Source: Gammaproteobacteria bacterium
Lineage (GTDB): Bacteria; Pseudomonadota; Gammaproteobacteria; Steroidobacterales; Woeseiaceae
Length of the DNA stretch: 59,111 bases
Direction of reading: 5' to 3'
Assembly: GCA_009937615.1 (NCBI GenBank)
Contig: JAACFB010000017.1
Location: 1 to 59,111 of the forward strand
Shown: positions 16,532 to 25,389 of the stretch, piece after piece
How positions within the stretch are numbered: position 1 is the first letter of the stretch
Layout: each line of letters begins with the position of its first letter
The notes under the pieces: generated by a model
The model's input: the letters and a program-made list of their open reading frames with translations, nothing else
The model's database searches: none
What the model was told of the DNA's origin: nothing
Position numbers and translations under genes: made by a program

Positions 16532-18772
16532 CTATTCGAAGCGCTTAATATAGCTCAGACCCCAGCGCTGTGGCGGCGCCGGCCAGAGAAAGTTTGAACC
16601 AGGCGCGGGCCCGGGTGAGAACTCGGTGTTGTACTCCTCGTCAAACACGTTCTTGGCCCAGAGCACGAGCGACCAGTTGTCTTCGACCTCGATGCCCAAA
16701 CGGACATCCGCGAGATCCACGGGGCTGCGCTTGGAGATATTGCCCGGATCCCACCAGGTGTCGCCGATTTTCTGGTAGTCGAAGCGCATCAAGGCGTAGA
16801 CCCCGTCGCCACCGAACAGGTCAACGGGATAGCGAAGCTGGGCACCGAGATTGATCGTGTACTCCGAGACCAGCGGCGCCTGGTTGCCATTGTCCTCGGG
16901 ATCAGCGGCGGACTTTATCTCGCTGTCGGTATAGCCGATGCCCAGGTAACCGCTGAAGTAGTCCGTGAACTGAGCATTGGTCTCGAGCTCGAAACCGACA
17001 TACTCGACTTCCGGAATTCCGCCGAGGTTCTGCGTGCTCGTGGTTGGATCGAAGAAGAAGAAATAGGCGTTTTCGAAATCGGTGTAGTAGGCGCTCAATG
17101 ACGCCGAATAGCGGCCGCCTCCGAAGAGAGACTTCACACCGACTTCGTAAGTATCGGCGATTTGCTCATCAAAAAGATCCTCGACACCGGGTTCGGGGAC
17201 CGCGGCTCCGACGCCTGACTGATTGAAGCCGCCGCTGCGAAATCCGCGACTGTAGCCGCCGTAGAGCGTCACCTCATCGCTGGGCTTATAGCGCAGCGTC
17301 AGTTTGGGTTGCAAGGAGTCCCAGGTCTCTTTGCGCACTTCGCCTTCAGTGATTCCGATGCCGCCTGTCGGATCATATAGCGGCTGGGTCAGGGTGGTGT
17401 TTTCACGCGTATCTTCGTCGTAGCGCAACGACAGTGACGCCTCGAAAGCATCGCTGAAGTCGTACGCGACCTCGCCGAACAGGGCCCAGGCGAAATTGTC
17501 CTGCGCATCGACGAGCAAGCCCAATTGCGGACTCGGATCAGTCGGGTCGACAAATACCGACGCCCGCGGCGTCTTAGAGACGGGAAATACGCCGTTGCCG
17601 CGATCGATCTGGTTGCCGGTGGAGATATAGCGATCGGTGCCGATCGCGTAGGCACCAATAATCCAGCGCACCTGGTCCTCGGCCGGCGACGTCAGGCGAA
17701 ACTCCTGGCTCCACGCATCCGATTCGAGGTATTGCGTCTGGCTCAGATCGACGACCTCGTCGCCCGTCAGGAAACGAACGAAATCACCGAAGCCGCCTGT
17801 GAAGGGACCGTTCAGCCAGGAACTTTCCCGCGGCAGAAAGTCGTATTGATCGCCGGTCAGCAACTCCTCGAGATCGTCGTAAGCCGTGATCGACGTAAAC
17901 GTTCCGTAGTCACCGTCCCATTCGAGCTTGAGGCTCGCGTTGAAAATGTCGCGCTCGTTAACGCCGGCGTTGTTGGTACGGACCGGTATGCTCGTGTCAT
18001 CGACCTCTGCACCGATGACGAAGTAAAGCGCCTGCGTATCGAGCATGGACGTACTGATCCGAAAATCGGCCGAGAAATTATCGGACGGCTCGTACAGGAA
18101 TTTCAGCCTGGCGGAGACGTCTTTGTACGGATCGGCTTCCTCACCGAGGAACTCGTTGTCGATGTAGCCGTCGGTATCGACGTAAGATGCCGACGCCCGA
18201 AACTTCAGCGTCTCCGAGTCGCCCACGGGTCCGCCAACCGTGCCGCGCACCGTAAAGCCGGGACCCGAATCGGCGCCGAGCTCGAGACGTCCGGACAACA
18301 CGTCATTCGGCTGCTGGGTCAGAATCGTGATCGCGCCGCCAATCGCGTTGCGGCCGTAGAGCGCGCCCTGCGGGCCTCGGAGCACCTCGATCTGCTGGAT
18401 ATCGAAGAGCTGCTGCGTGAACTGCGCGGGGTTGGGCATCAGCACGCCATCAACGAGCACGGCAACCGACATTTCGCTGTTGCGCGCCTGCGATATGCCG
18501 CGCACGTTGATAAATGCATTGCCTGCGTTTTGCGTCTCGACGAGCGTGACATTCGGCGTCAGGTTGATGAAATCTCGCGGTGTCTCGATGCCCGCCGATT
18601 CGATCTCGGCCGCCGTGAACGCACGCACCGACACCGGACTCTCCTCGAGCGTCTCCGTGCGCTTGCGCGCCGTGACCGTGATTTCCTCCAGCGTCGAGCT
18701 TTGCGCATATACTGGCGGAGGCAACACGAACGCTGCCGCAACGACCGGAATAATCAAGAATTTGACGTTCAT
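16532..18772 (-). CDS. TonB-dependent outer-membrane receptor
   Basis: A 746-residue receptor with a cleavable signal peptide (hydrophobic stretch ending VYAQ), a TonB box region EEITVTARKR, a plug with IRGISQ-like RGISQARNS and LRGPQGALYGRNAIGG, and a beta-barrel ending in the aromatic-terminated strand SYIKRFE. ATG 18772 follows GGGGGTTCA; an ATG 12 nt upstream is less well placed. It resembles the large receptor group of alpha- and gammaproteobacteria for plant or aromatic compounds rather than siderophore receptors, though substrate cannot be read from the sequence. It leads the leftward catabolic cluster and is divergent from the citryl-CoA-lyase-like gene. Confidence 0.93.
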   Translation of the reverse strand: MNVKFLIIPVVAAAFVLPPPVYAQSSTLEEITVTARKRTETLEESPVSVRAFTAAEIESAGIETPRDFINLTPNVTLVETQNAGNAFINVRGISQARNSEMSVAVLVDGVLMPNPAQFTQQLFDIQQIEVLRGPQGALYGRNAIGGAITILTQQPNDVLSGRLELGADSGPGFTVRGTVGGPVGDSETLKFRASASYVDTDGYIDNEFLGEEADPYKDVSARLKFLYEPSDNFSADFRISTSMLDTQALYFVIGAEVDDTSIPVRTNNAGVNERDIFNASLKLEWDGDYGTFTSITAYDDLEELLTGDQYDFLPRESSWLNGPFTGGFGDFVRFLTGDEVVDLSQTQYLESDAWSQEFRLTSPAEDQVRWIIGAYAIGTDRYISTGNQIDRGNGVFPVSKTPRASVFVDPTDPSPQLGLLVDAQDNFAWALFGEVAYDFSDAFEASLSLRYDEDTRENTTLTQPLYDPTGGIGITEGEVRKETWDSLQPKLTLRYKPSDEVTLYGGYSRGFRSGGFNQSGVGAAVPEPGVEDLFDEQIADTYEVGVKSLFGGGRYSASLSAYYTDFENAYFFFFDPTTSTQNLGGIPEVEYVGFELETNAQFTDYFSGYLGIGYTDSEIKSAADPEDNGNQAPLVSEYTINLGAQLRYPVDLFGGDGVYALMRFDYQKIGDTWWDPGNISKRSPVDLADVRLGIEVEDNWSLVLWAKNVFDEEYNTEFSPGPAPGSNFLWPAPPQRWGLSYIKRFE

Positions 18773-18820
18773 TGAACCCCCCATGTTCAGCTTTTACCGT
18801 CTATCACTGGATGTTAGTAT

Positions 18821-18835
18821 TTTCGATAATCGAAA
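18821..18835. promoter_or_regulatory. Palindrome TTTCGAT-A-ATCGAAA, candidate IclR/PcaR-type operator 1
   Basis: A perfect 7+1+7 palindrome lies 49 nt upstream of the TonB-receptor start, in the divergent promoter region. Its core resembles the site I remember for the IclR-family regulator PcaR of Pseudomonas (GTTCGATAATCGCAC). An IclR-family gene lies about 1 kb away. The match to PcaR is from memory and should be verified. Confidence 0.55.
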
Positions 18836-18840
18836 TCAAA

Positions 18841-18853
18841 TTCGATATGCGAA
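18841..18853. promoter_or_regulatory. Half-palindrome TTCG-N5-CGAA, candidate operator 2
   Basis: TTCGATATGCGAA repeats the outer arms of the preceding palindrome, centred 19 bp downstream of it. The centre is imperfect. The pair suggests cooperative binding of a dimeric or tetrameric regulator over the shared promoter region. Confidence 0.45.
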
Positions 18854-18966
18854 ATTAGTCACATCAGCGGCCTCCGAAAGGCAAGCTGTTGATTTTAAAT
18901 CGGTTACGTAGTATCTGACATTCAGTCCGCCCTCCACTTTCAACCCTGTCATAGAAGGGATTGCTT

Positions 18967-19737
18967 ATGAGCAATGACAAGAAAACGCGTGCGACGACGG
19001 CGATCTGCGGCTTTGATGCCGACAAAATCCTGATCCGTGGCAAAAACCTGGCCGATGATCTGATCGGGAAATACTCGTTCACGCAGCTGCTCCTGCTCCA
19101 GGCTTTGGGGAAAGACCCCTCGGATATTCAGTGCAAAATTGTGGACGCGGTGCTGGTCACGATCATGGAGCACGGACTCGTGCCATCGGCGATCGTCACG
19201 CGGCTGACGCATCACGGGGCTCCGGAATCTTTCCAGGGCGCGGTCGCAGCCGGCTTGCTCGGCGTCGGAGATCGCTACGCGGGCACGGCCAGTGAGTGCG
19301 GCGCCATCCTGGAACGAATCGTCCAGGTACCTGAAGCCGAACGTGCTGACCAGGCGCGCAAGGAAATCGAGGATTACCGAGACCGGCGTCGCCCGGTGCC
19401 TGGTTTCGGTCATCCGATTCATCACGATCGCGACCCGCGGGTAGAGCGGCTCATCGAAGTTGCTGAAGGCACTGGCGCGAAAGGCGAGTTTATCGCCGCG
19501 ATGAGACTGCTCGAGTCAAGTCTGCGTGAAGTCATTGGCAAACCGCTCGTCATTAACATAAGCGCGGCTATCGCGGCCGTACTTGGCGAAGCCGAGGTAC
19601 CCTCGTCAATGATGCGCGGTATCGTATTGACTGCACGATGCGCGGGGCTTGTCGGACATCTGCATGAAGAAATGCAGAATCCTGCAGCCCACGAGCTGTG
19701 GGTCGGCGCCCGCACCAACGTCGATTACGAGGGTTGA
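18967..19737 (+). CDS. Citryl-CoA lyase-like (citrate-synthase superfamily) protein
   Basis: A 256-residue short citrate-synthase-fold protein, the size class annotated as citryl-CoA lyase rather than full citrate synthase (about 430 residues). Recognisable are MEHGLVPSAI (first active-site His region), PGFGHPIHHDRDPR (second His region) and SSMMRGIVLTARCAGLVGH. Proteins of this class cleave or form citryl-CoA-type thioesters. Start 18967 follows AGAAGG by about nine bases. It is divergent from the TonB receptor and shares its regulatory region. A CoA-ligase downstream of that receptor would supply a CoA thioester, so the two arms may serve one pathway. Confidence 0.8.
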   Translation: MSNDKKTRATTAICGFDADKILIRGKNLADDLIGKYSFTQLLLLQALGKDPSDIQCKIVDAVLVTIMEHGLVPSAIVTRLTHHGAPESFQGAVAAGLLGVGDRYAGTASECGAILERIVQVPEAERADQARKEIEDYRDRRRPVPGFGHPIHHDRDPRVERLIEVAEGTGAKGEFIAAMRLLESSLREVIGKPLVINISAAIAAVLGEAEVPSSMMRGIVLTARCAGLVGHLHEEMQNPAAHELWVGARTNVDYEG

Positions 19738-19882
19738 CCCAGGCTTCTCCGGCCCGATGCGGTCCATTCAGGCCGATGCAGGAGGCGGCAGGCATCACGT
19801 CGTGAGGGCTGGCGGCCGAGTACGCCGAATTTGCGCGGCCGCGATCAACTTTTGCAGCGGCGGAGACGCCGGCGAATCGCAC

Positions 19883-20704
19883 TCAGACGGCAGCGCTCTC
19901 GATTGAGTGCATGAGTACCGGGTATTGCTGCAACTCGGCTTCGATGTGCTTGGCAGCCTGCCGGAGCAAAGGCAGCCGGGTCTCCACCATTTCCTCCTGG
20001 TTGATACGTGTCGTCGCCGTGGAGCAGTTTATTGCCGCGATGATTTCGCCATGGCCACCGAATACCGGCACAGCGACCGAGACAATGCCGTAATCGAGCT
20101 CATCCTGAACCGACCCAAAACCCGCGCGCCTGCAGTTGCCCAGGATTTTTCGAAGTTCACTCCTGGAGGTCACCGTTTTGCCGGTAAATTTCTGAAGCTT
20201 GACCGAATTGAGGTAGGACTCGATCCGATCCTCAGACTGGTACGCGAGCAAGACCCTGCCGAGAGACGTTGGATAGGCAGGAAACCGCGTCCCGAATCCC
20301 GCGACAAGCCGGATCTTGCGGTTCGTAGAGACGTGAACGAGGTACAGGATGTCGTGCTGGGAGAGCACTGCCATGGAACTGCTGTCGCCGGTCTGATCGC
20401 GGACTTCCTGCAGGTACGGCCGGACCACCTCCTCGAGATTCATGGACTCGAGAAAGGCCGACGCGAATCCCATCACCTCCGGCGTCAGCAAAAACCGCTT
20501 ATCCTGTCGGCCAACGTAACCAAGTTCGACCAGCGTGTGCAGGCAGCGCCTCGCAACCGCCGGATTCAAGCCGGTCGCTTTCGCCACTTCGCTGAGCGTC
20601 ATCTCCGGCTGCTCCTTGGTGAATGACCGCAATACGGACAGCCCCCGAGCGAGGGTGCTTAGATATTCACCGTCTTTTCGAGCCTTTACGTTAGCGTCAC
20701 TCAT
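19883..20704 (-). CDS. IclR-family transcriptional regulator (PcaR/PobR-like)
   Basis: A 273-residue regulator with an N-terminal winged helix-turn-helix (STLARGLSVLRSF, MTLSEVAKATGLNPAVARR) and a C-terminal IclR effector domain (DDxSMAVL-like SSSMAVLSQ, YPTSLGRVLLA, DELDYGIVSVAVPV). The N-terminal YLSTLARGLSVL form is common in the PcaR/PobR/CatR group that controls aromatic catabolism. Start is ATG 20704; GTG 20713 is an alternative. It converges with the citryl-CoA-lyase-like gene and probably controls the divergent promoter with the TTCGAT palindromes about 1 kb away. Confidence 0.9.
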   Translation of the reverse strand: MSDANVKARKDGEYLSTLARGLSVLRSFTKEQPEMTLSEVAKATGLNPAVARRCLHTLVELGYVGRQDKRFLLTPEVMGFASAFLESMNLEEVVRPYLQEVRDQTGDSSSMAVLSQHDILYLVHVSTNRKIRLVAGFGTRFPAYPTSLGRVLLAYQSEDRIESYLNSVKLQKFTGKTVTSRSELRKILGNCRRAGFGSVQDELDYGIVSVAVPVFGGHGEIIAAINCSTATTRINQEEMVETRLPLLRQAAKHIEAELQQYPVLMHSIESAAV

Positions 20705-20713
20705 CCCTGCCAC

Positions 20714-21105
20714 CGGCCATACTCTAGTGGGCAGTATGACCCAATCTGGGCGTTGTCTGCGAATGTTGGCCGCAGCGTTGCCAAGCTCAGTTTCCCGCGC
20801 GCATGCCGGCGCGGAAGTCTGGCGAGCGAACGAAGACTAGCGCAAAATATTTGAAAATGCTCACCTGGAATTAGGCTGAATCAGGTGCGTGGCATGCGAT
20901 CGCTGCAGTGGCAGGGCATTAGTCTGGCGACGGACTGAAAGGCCAAAACCACAGCGGCCACCGCTCTGCACAGGGCCGGCCGGGACTCGCGCAGAATGCC
21001 GGAAGGGGGTGTTGGTCGACCGTTTCGTCCCGGTACCGACATCCGCCCTCAACGTTTGCATCTGACTTTGAAACCGAACAGGAAGCCACTGCTATAGTGT
21101 TGACC
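20714..21105. other. Intergenic region without visible gene
   Basis: About 390 nt lie between the divergent IclR and radical SAM genes. I find no frame with protein-like composition, no TTCGAT palindrome and no clear terminator. It probably contains both promoters, but none stands out. Confidence 0.4.
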
Positions 21106-22062
21106 ATGGATCCTGAATTTTCGTCCGCGGCTCCCTCGAAGCCCTTATCCGGCCTGCACCTCTTGCTGAGCTACGCGTGCAACTACGAGTGCGACCATTG
21201 TTTCGTCTGGGGAAGCCCGTCACAGACAGGAACGATGGACGCCAAGGTCATTGACCATGTCCTCGATGAAGCCGCGGCACTGGGCTCCATCGAATGGATC
21301 TACTTCGAGGGCGGTGAGCCATTTCTTTATTATGAAACCCTGCTGCGCGGCGTCCGTGAAGCAAAGGGACGCGGCTTTGAAGTGGGCATCGTCAGCAACG
21401 CTTACTGGGCGACCACGCATGCCGATGCTATGGAGTGCCTGGCGCCCTTCGCGGGCCTGGTTACCGATCTTTCGTTGAGCAGCGATGGCTACCATGGCAG
21501 CGATCAAGGTGTGAACCACCCCGACATCGCCTGTCGCGCTGCCCGACAGCTGCGCATCCCGGTCGACTTTATCAGCGTCGCGGAACCTGAAGCGGCCCAG
21601 GTGCCCGGCGCAGCCGGCCAACTACCGGCGGGCGAATCGGCCGTAATGTACAGGGGCCGTGCCGCCAGACTGCTTGCATCGCGCAGCCGCAAAACAAACT
21701 GGCAGCAATTCACCGAATGCCCGTGGGAAGACTTGCGACACCCGGACCGCTTGCACGTCGACCCGTTCGGCAATCTGCACATCTGCCAGGGTATTTCGAT
21801 CGGTAACTTGCTGGCGCAGCCGCTGGCCGAAATCGTTGCCGGCTACAATCCGGACGAGCATCCTGTCGTCGGACCGTTGCTTGCCGGCGGTCCGGCGGAA
21901 CTGGTTCGCCGGTACGATCTTCCCCACCTCGACGGTTACGCCGATCATTGCCATCTCTGCTACGAGTCCCGCTGCGCGCTGAGGCAGCGCTTCCCGGACG
22001 AGCTGGCGCCGGACCAGGTTTACGGTATCGGAGCCCGCAACATAGACGTTTGTACTGATTGA
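21106..22062 (+). CDS. Radical SAM protein of unknown substrate
   Basis: A 318-residue radical SAM enzyme. The cluster motif is CNYECDHC (Cys 25, 29 and 32), followed by YFEGGEPFLY, the GGEP motif that contacts SAM. A short C-terminal region has further Cys residues (TECPWEDL, HICQG, and HCHLCYESRC), which may bind an auxiliary iron-sulfur cluster as in SPASM-like enzymes, though the spacing is shorter. The ATG at 21106 is chosen; no convincing Shine-Dalgarno is visible. It stands alone, followed by a 217-nt gap before the Kor-Rnf operon on the same strand, and no peptide substrate gene is seen next to it. Confidence 0.82.
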   Translation: MDPEFSSAAPSKPLSGLHLLLSYACNYECDHCFVWGSPSQTGTMDAKVIDHVLDEAAALGSIEWIYFEGGEPFLYYETLLRGVREAKGRGFEVGIVSNAYWATTHADAMECLAPFAGLVTDLSLSSDGYHGSDQGVNHPDIACRAARQLRIPVDFISVAEPEAAQVPGAAGQLPAGESAVMYRGRAARLLASRSRKTNWQQFTECPWEDLRHPDRLHVDPFGNLHICQGISIGNLLAQPLAEIVAGYNPDEHPVVGPLLAGGPAELVRRYDLPHLDGYADHCHLCYESRCALRQRFPDELAPDQVYGIGARNIDVCTD

Positions 22063-22230
22063 CCTCCTGTAGTCGCCATGACATAAATGGCGCGCCGCAA
22101 GCGGCAGGTACAGTGGCAAGAAAAAATATTTCCCCAAATCAATAATTTGAGTCAATTCAGGCTGACCCACTCGTATTGACGTTAATACCTATTTACCCAC
22201 CCTGCATGCCGTGTGATAACCCGTTCACAG

Positions 22231-22255
22231 GCGGAAAAAGGTACAGCTTTTCCGC
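22231..22255 (+). promoter_or_regulatory. Leader inverted repeat GCGGAAAA-N9-TTTTCCGC upstream of korA
   Basis: Perfect 8-nt arms around a 9-nt loop end 24 nt before the korA start. It would fold as an RNA hairpin just ahead of the ribosome-binding region, or act as an operator in DNA. The T-rich arm is inside the stem, so it is not a canonical terminator. It is the only strong structure in the 217-nt leader of the eleven-gene operon. Confidence 0.45.
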
Positions 22256-22279
22256 AACAGCTATTACGGGGTTTTCAGC

Positions 22280-24424
22280 ATGTCCAGTTCACAGGTCGCG
22301 GGCGACACGAAGTACTTGTTTAAAAGGGAAAATACCTGGTGGGTGAAGGTCGCCGTGCCGCGCCAGTTGCGCAGCACACTCGGCTACGACCTGCGGCGTT
22401 CTCTCCGTACCCACGACATCGACGTCGCGCGAAAAGCCCGCTGGGAAGCGATCAAAGAGCTTCGTGACAAGATCGAGAAGAGCAAGGCCGCGCATGGCGC
22501 CGAGGCAGTCGAAGCCGGCTCGAAACCGGTCGAGAAAGGCAACGGCAGCCGGCAGGCGGCGCGCGGCGCACAAACGATCGACCAGCACATCGTCGAAATC
22601 GTCAGCGACTCCGGCGAAGGTGCCCAGAAATGCGGCCAGATCCTCGGACTCGTGAGCGGCAAGATGGGCAACGGCGTCTGGACGGTCGAAATCATTCCCG
22701 CCGAGATCCAGCCGCCCGCCCGGGAGCCCCAGGGCGCCAGCGGCATCCGTGTGCGCATGGGGTCGCACTACGTGACCAACATGGGCAATCAAGCCGACAT
22801 GGTCGTTGCGTTCAACGAACAGGTGCTCTATTCCCGAATCTCGAACGGCGCCTACAAGGAAGGCACCGTCGTCTTGCTGGAAAACATGTGGGCGGAAGAT
22901 CCCGAGGAAAGGATTCGTAATCAGTACCGTGAAGCGCTCGCCGACTTCCAGGCACGGGGGCTCGTCGTTTACGAACTGCCGCTGCAGAAAGAGTGCCTCA
23001 AGCTCGTAAATGATCCGCGCAAGGGCAAGAACATGTTCGTGCTCGGGATGCTCTGCCGGATCTACCGTCGCGACATCGAGAAAGCAAAGGATGAGATCGC
23101 GAAAATCTTCAAGCGTAAAAGCGAAAAGGTCATCAAGATCAATCACGACCTGTTCGACGCGGGCTACGCATTTGCACGCGACAACATCGACTACGAATAC
23201 GAGATACCGTCCACCGATGACGAGCGCCTGAAATCGGCAATCGTCGTCAACGGTAATACTGCCGCGGGACTCGGGGTCATGGCGGCCGGCATCGACCTGG
23301 TCGCGATGTACCCGATTACACCGGCAACGTCGGCGTCTCATTACCTGGCCGAGGACTTCCACCTGACGGGCGGCTTCGTGCATCAGGCCGAAGACGAGAT
23401 CGCAGCAATCGGCTTCGCGATCGGAGCATCCTATGCCGGCAAGACAGCCTGTACGATCACTTCCGGTCCGGGTATCGCATTGAAGACGGAGATGATCGGC
23501 CTTGCCGTCATGGCCGAAATTCCGCTGGTGATCATCGACGTTCAGCGCGGGGGGCCGTCCACGGGTCTGCCGACCAAAGTCGAACAGGGCGACCTGCTGG
23601 CAAGCCTTTACGGTTCGCCCGGAGATTCTCCCAAGGTCGTCATAGCGGCAGCGACGATTTCCGAGTGTTTTCATTTCGTGATCATGGCGCGCAAGCTGGC
23701 CGAGTCCTTCCGCACACCGGTCCTCCTGCTGACCGACGCCAATCTCGCAACCGGCGTGCAGCCGATTGCGCGCCCGGACGTCAGCGACGAGTGGTTCGCC
23801 CCACCGCTCGATCAGTCGGCCTGGGACGAGCAGGTTGCGCCCTACGATTGGGACGAAACCAGCGGCCTGTCGGAAAGGCCGATACCGGGCATGCGCGGCG
23901 GCGAATACATCCTCACCGGACTTGCGCACAACCGAAACAGCAAGATCGCCTATGACACGGCGTCGAACCAGGAGGGGGCCGACATGCGCAGCCGCAAGCT
24001 GGCCGCGCTATCCGCCACCCTGAAACCGCCCGAAGTCCACGGCGACCCGACCGGCGACCTGTTGATTGTCGGCTGGGGCTCGACGCTGGGCGCTATCGAG
24101 GAGGCGGTCGACCTGGCACGGGCCCAGGGGAAGAAAGTTTCATCCTTGCACCTGCGGTTCCTGTCGCCGCTCGAGCCTGGCCTGAAGGACATCTTCGCCG
24201 GGTTCAAAAAGGTCATGACGATCGAACTCAACTACAGCGACGACCCTGACGCCCCGCTGATCAACGAAGAAACCCGCCGCTATGCGCAGCTGGCCCTCGT
24301 GCTGCGGGCACACACGCTGTTGGATATCGATTGCTGGTCCGTGGTCCCCGGTCATCCTCTGTCACCGCACAGGATCGGCAGTGTGATCGACGCACGCCTC
24401 GAAAAGCTGGAAGGAGCAGAATGA
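22280..24424 (+). CDS. korA: 2-oxoacid:ferredoxin oxidoreductase gamma-alpha subunit with integrase-like N-terminal domain
   Basis: A 714-residue protein. Residues 11-68 (KYLFKRENTWW, VPRQLRSTLG, RRSLRTHD, ARKARWEAI) look like the N-terminal domain of tyrosine recombinases (DUF6538 type). A polar linker (69-100) follows. From about 103 comes the gamma domain (SDSGEGAQKCGQ, RMGSHYVTN) and from about 320 the alpha domain (YPITPATSAS, QRGGPSTGLPTK), then a C-terminal transketolase-like domain. Together with KorB it should oxidise a 2-oxoacid, probably 2-oxoglutarate, to the acyl-CoA and reduce ferredoxin. No in-frame ATG occurs between the start and the gamma domain, so the extra domain appears to be translated. 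First gene of the operon. Confidence 0.9.
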   Translation: MSSSQVAGDTKYLFKRENTWWVKVAVPRQLRSTLGYDLRRSLRTHDIDVARKARWEAIKELRDKIEKSKAAHGAEAVEAGSKPVEKGNGSRQAARGAQTIDQHIVEIVSDSGEGAQKCGQILGLVSGKMGNGVWTVEIIPAEIQPPAREPQGASGIRVRMGSHYVTNMGNQADMVVAFNEQVLYSRISNGAYKEGTVVLLENMWAEDPEERIRNQYREALADFQARGLVVYELPLQKECLKLVNDPRKGKNMFVLGMLCRIYRRDIEKAKDEIAKIFKRKSEKVIKINHDLFDAGYAFARDNIDYEYEIPSTDDERLKSAIVVNGNTAAGLGVMAAGIDLVAMYPITPATSASHYLAEDFHLTGGFVHQAEDEIAAIGFAIGASYAGKTACTITSGPGIALKTEMIGLAVMAEIPLVIIDVQRGGPSTGLPTKVEQGDLLASLYGSPGDSPKVVIAAATISECFHFVIMARKLAESFRTPVLLLTDANLATGVQPIARPDVSDEWFAPPLDQSAWDEQVAPYDWDETSGLSERPIPGMRGGEYILTGLAHNRNSKIAYDTASNQEGADMRSRKLAALSATLKPPEVHGDPTGDLLIVGWGSTLGAIEEAVDLARAQGKKVSSLHLRFLSPLEPGLKDIFAGFKKVMTIELNYSDDPDAPLINEETRRYAQLALVLRAHTLLDIDCWSVVPGHPLSPHRIGSVIDARLEKLEGAE

Positions 24425-25377
24425 TGTTCGGATTGAAAGGAGACTGGTCTCTCGACGTCAAGGAACGCTACTTCACGTTGGATGATTACTCCGGCGCAGT
24501 GCCACGCTGGTGCACCGGTTGCGGCGACCACGGAATCCTGGCGGCCATACACCGGGTTTGCCGGGACGCGCAGATCACGCCGGAGAAGACGGTCGCCGTA
24601 TCCGGCATCGGTTGCTCGAGCCGGCTGCCCCACTACATGAACACCTACGGTTTCCACGGACTCCACGGACGCGCGATGCCGGTTGCCTGCGGCGTGAAGT
24701 CGAGACGCCCGGACCTCGACGTGTGGGTTGCCACCGGAGACGGCGACTGCTTCTCGATTGGCGCCGCCCACTGGATACATGCGATGCGCTACAACATGGA
24801 TCTGACCATGCTGGTGTTCGACAACGGCATCTACGGGCTGACGAAAAAACAAACATCGCCGACCACGCCGCTCGATGTGCCGACGAACACCCATCCGTCG
24901 GGCGCGTTGCTACCGCCACTGAATCCACTGACCGTGACCCTCGGTATTACCAACATTTCCTTCGTCGCGCAGATCGTCGACTGGAATGCCCAACTGCGAC
25001 ACGAGGTGATAAAGAAAGCGCACGAACACAAGGGAACCGGATTCGTCCGGATCATTCAGCGCTGCCCGGTCTACGTGGAGTCGATCGGCAAAGGCTTGCA
25101 GGATGAACCGACCCGGATGCAGCTGCTCACGCACGAAAAAGGCGTCCAGGTCGACGACTCGGTCAAGCGGTTATTTCCGAATCACGCCGAGCATGATCCC
25201 ACGGATCTCGCGGCAGCGCTGACCATCGCCGCGAACGACTCTATCCTGCCGCTGGGCATCCTCTATCACAATCCGGACGCAATATGCTATGACCAGATTT
25301 CCTCCGTCGGCCTCGAGATGAGCACCGACGAGAGACTGGCCGGCATGAACCAGGCGCTGGATCATTTTGCGATCTGA
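24421..25377 (+). CDS. korB: 2-oxoacid:ferredoxin oxidoreductase beta subunit
   Basis: A 318-residue thiamine-diphosphate-binding subunit. CTGCGDHG carries Cys of the proximal 4Fe-4S cluster, SGIGCSSRLP follows, and GDGDCFSIGAAH begins the TPP motif, closing near NGIYGLTKKQTSPT. These are the standard KorB signatures, with nothing obviously missing. The ATG at 24421 overlaps the korA stop (ATGA), and GGAG lies upstream. Its single cluster must pass electrons to a ferredoxin; the next genes encode several candidate acceptors. Confidence 0.95.
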   Translation: MMFGLKGDWSLDVKERYFTLDDYSGAVPRWCTGCGDHGILAAIHRVCRDAQITPEKTVAVSGIGCSSRLPHYMNTYGFHGLHGRAMPVACGVKSRRPDLDVWVATGDGDCFSIGAAHWIHAMRYNMDLTMLVFDNGIYGLTKKQTSPTTPLDVPTNTHPSGALLPPLNPLTVTLGITNISFVAQIVDWNAQLRHEVIKKAHEHKGTGFVRIIQRCPVYVESIGKGLQDEPTRMQLLTHEKGVQVDDSVKRLFPNHAEHDPTDLAAALTIAANDSILPLGILYHNPDAICYDQISSVGLEMSTDERLAGMNQALDHFAI

Positions 25378-25389
25378 TCCGGAGCGACG

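Noticed and set aside
17525..18775. A 416-codon plus-strand frame opposite the TonB receptor
   Set aside because: No family-like motifs and strong Arg bias. The receptor motifs on the minus strand decide.
22280..22480. An integrated element or integrase gene at the front of korA
   Set aside because: Only the N-terminal DNA-binding-like domain is present. There is no catalytic recombinase domain, no att repeat and no other phage gene nearby.
22289..23929. A 546-codon minus-strand frame opposite korA
   Set aside because: Arg/His/Asp-rich translation with no domain pattern, a mirror of the high-GC korA reading frame.
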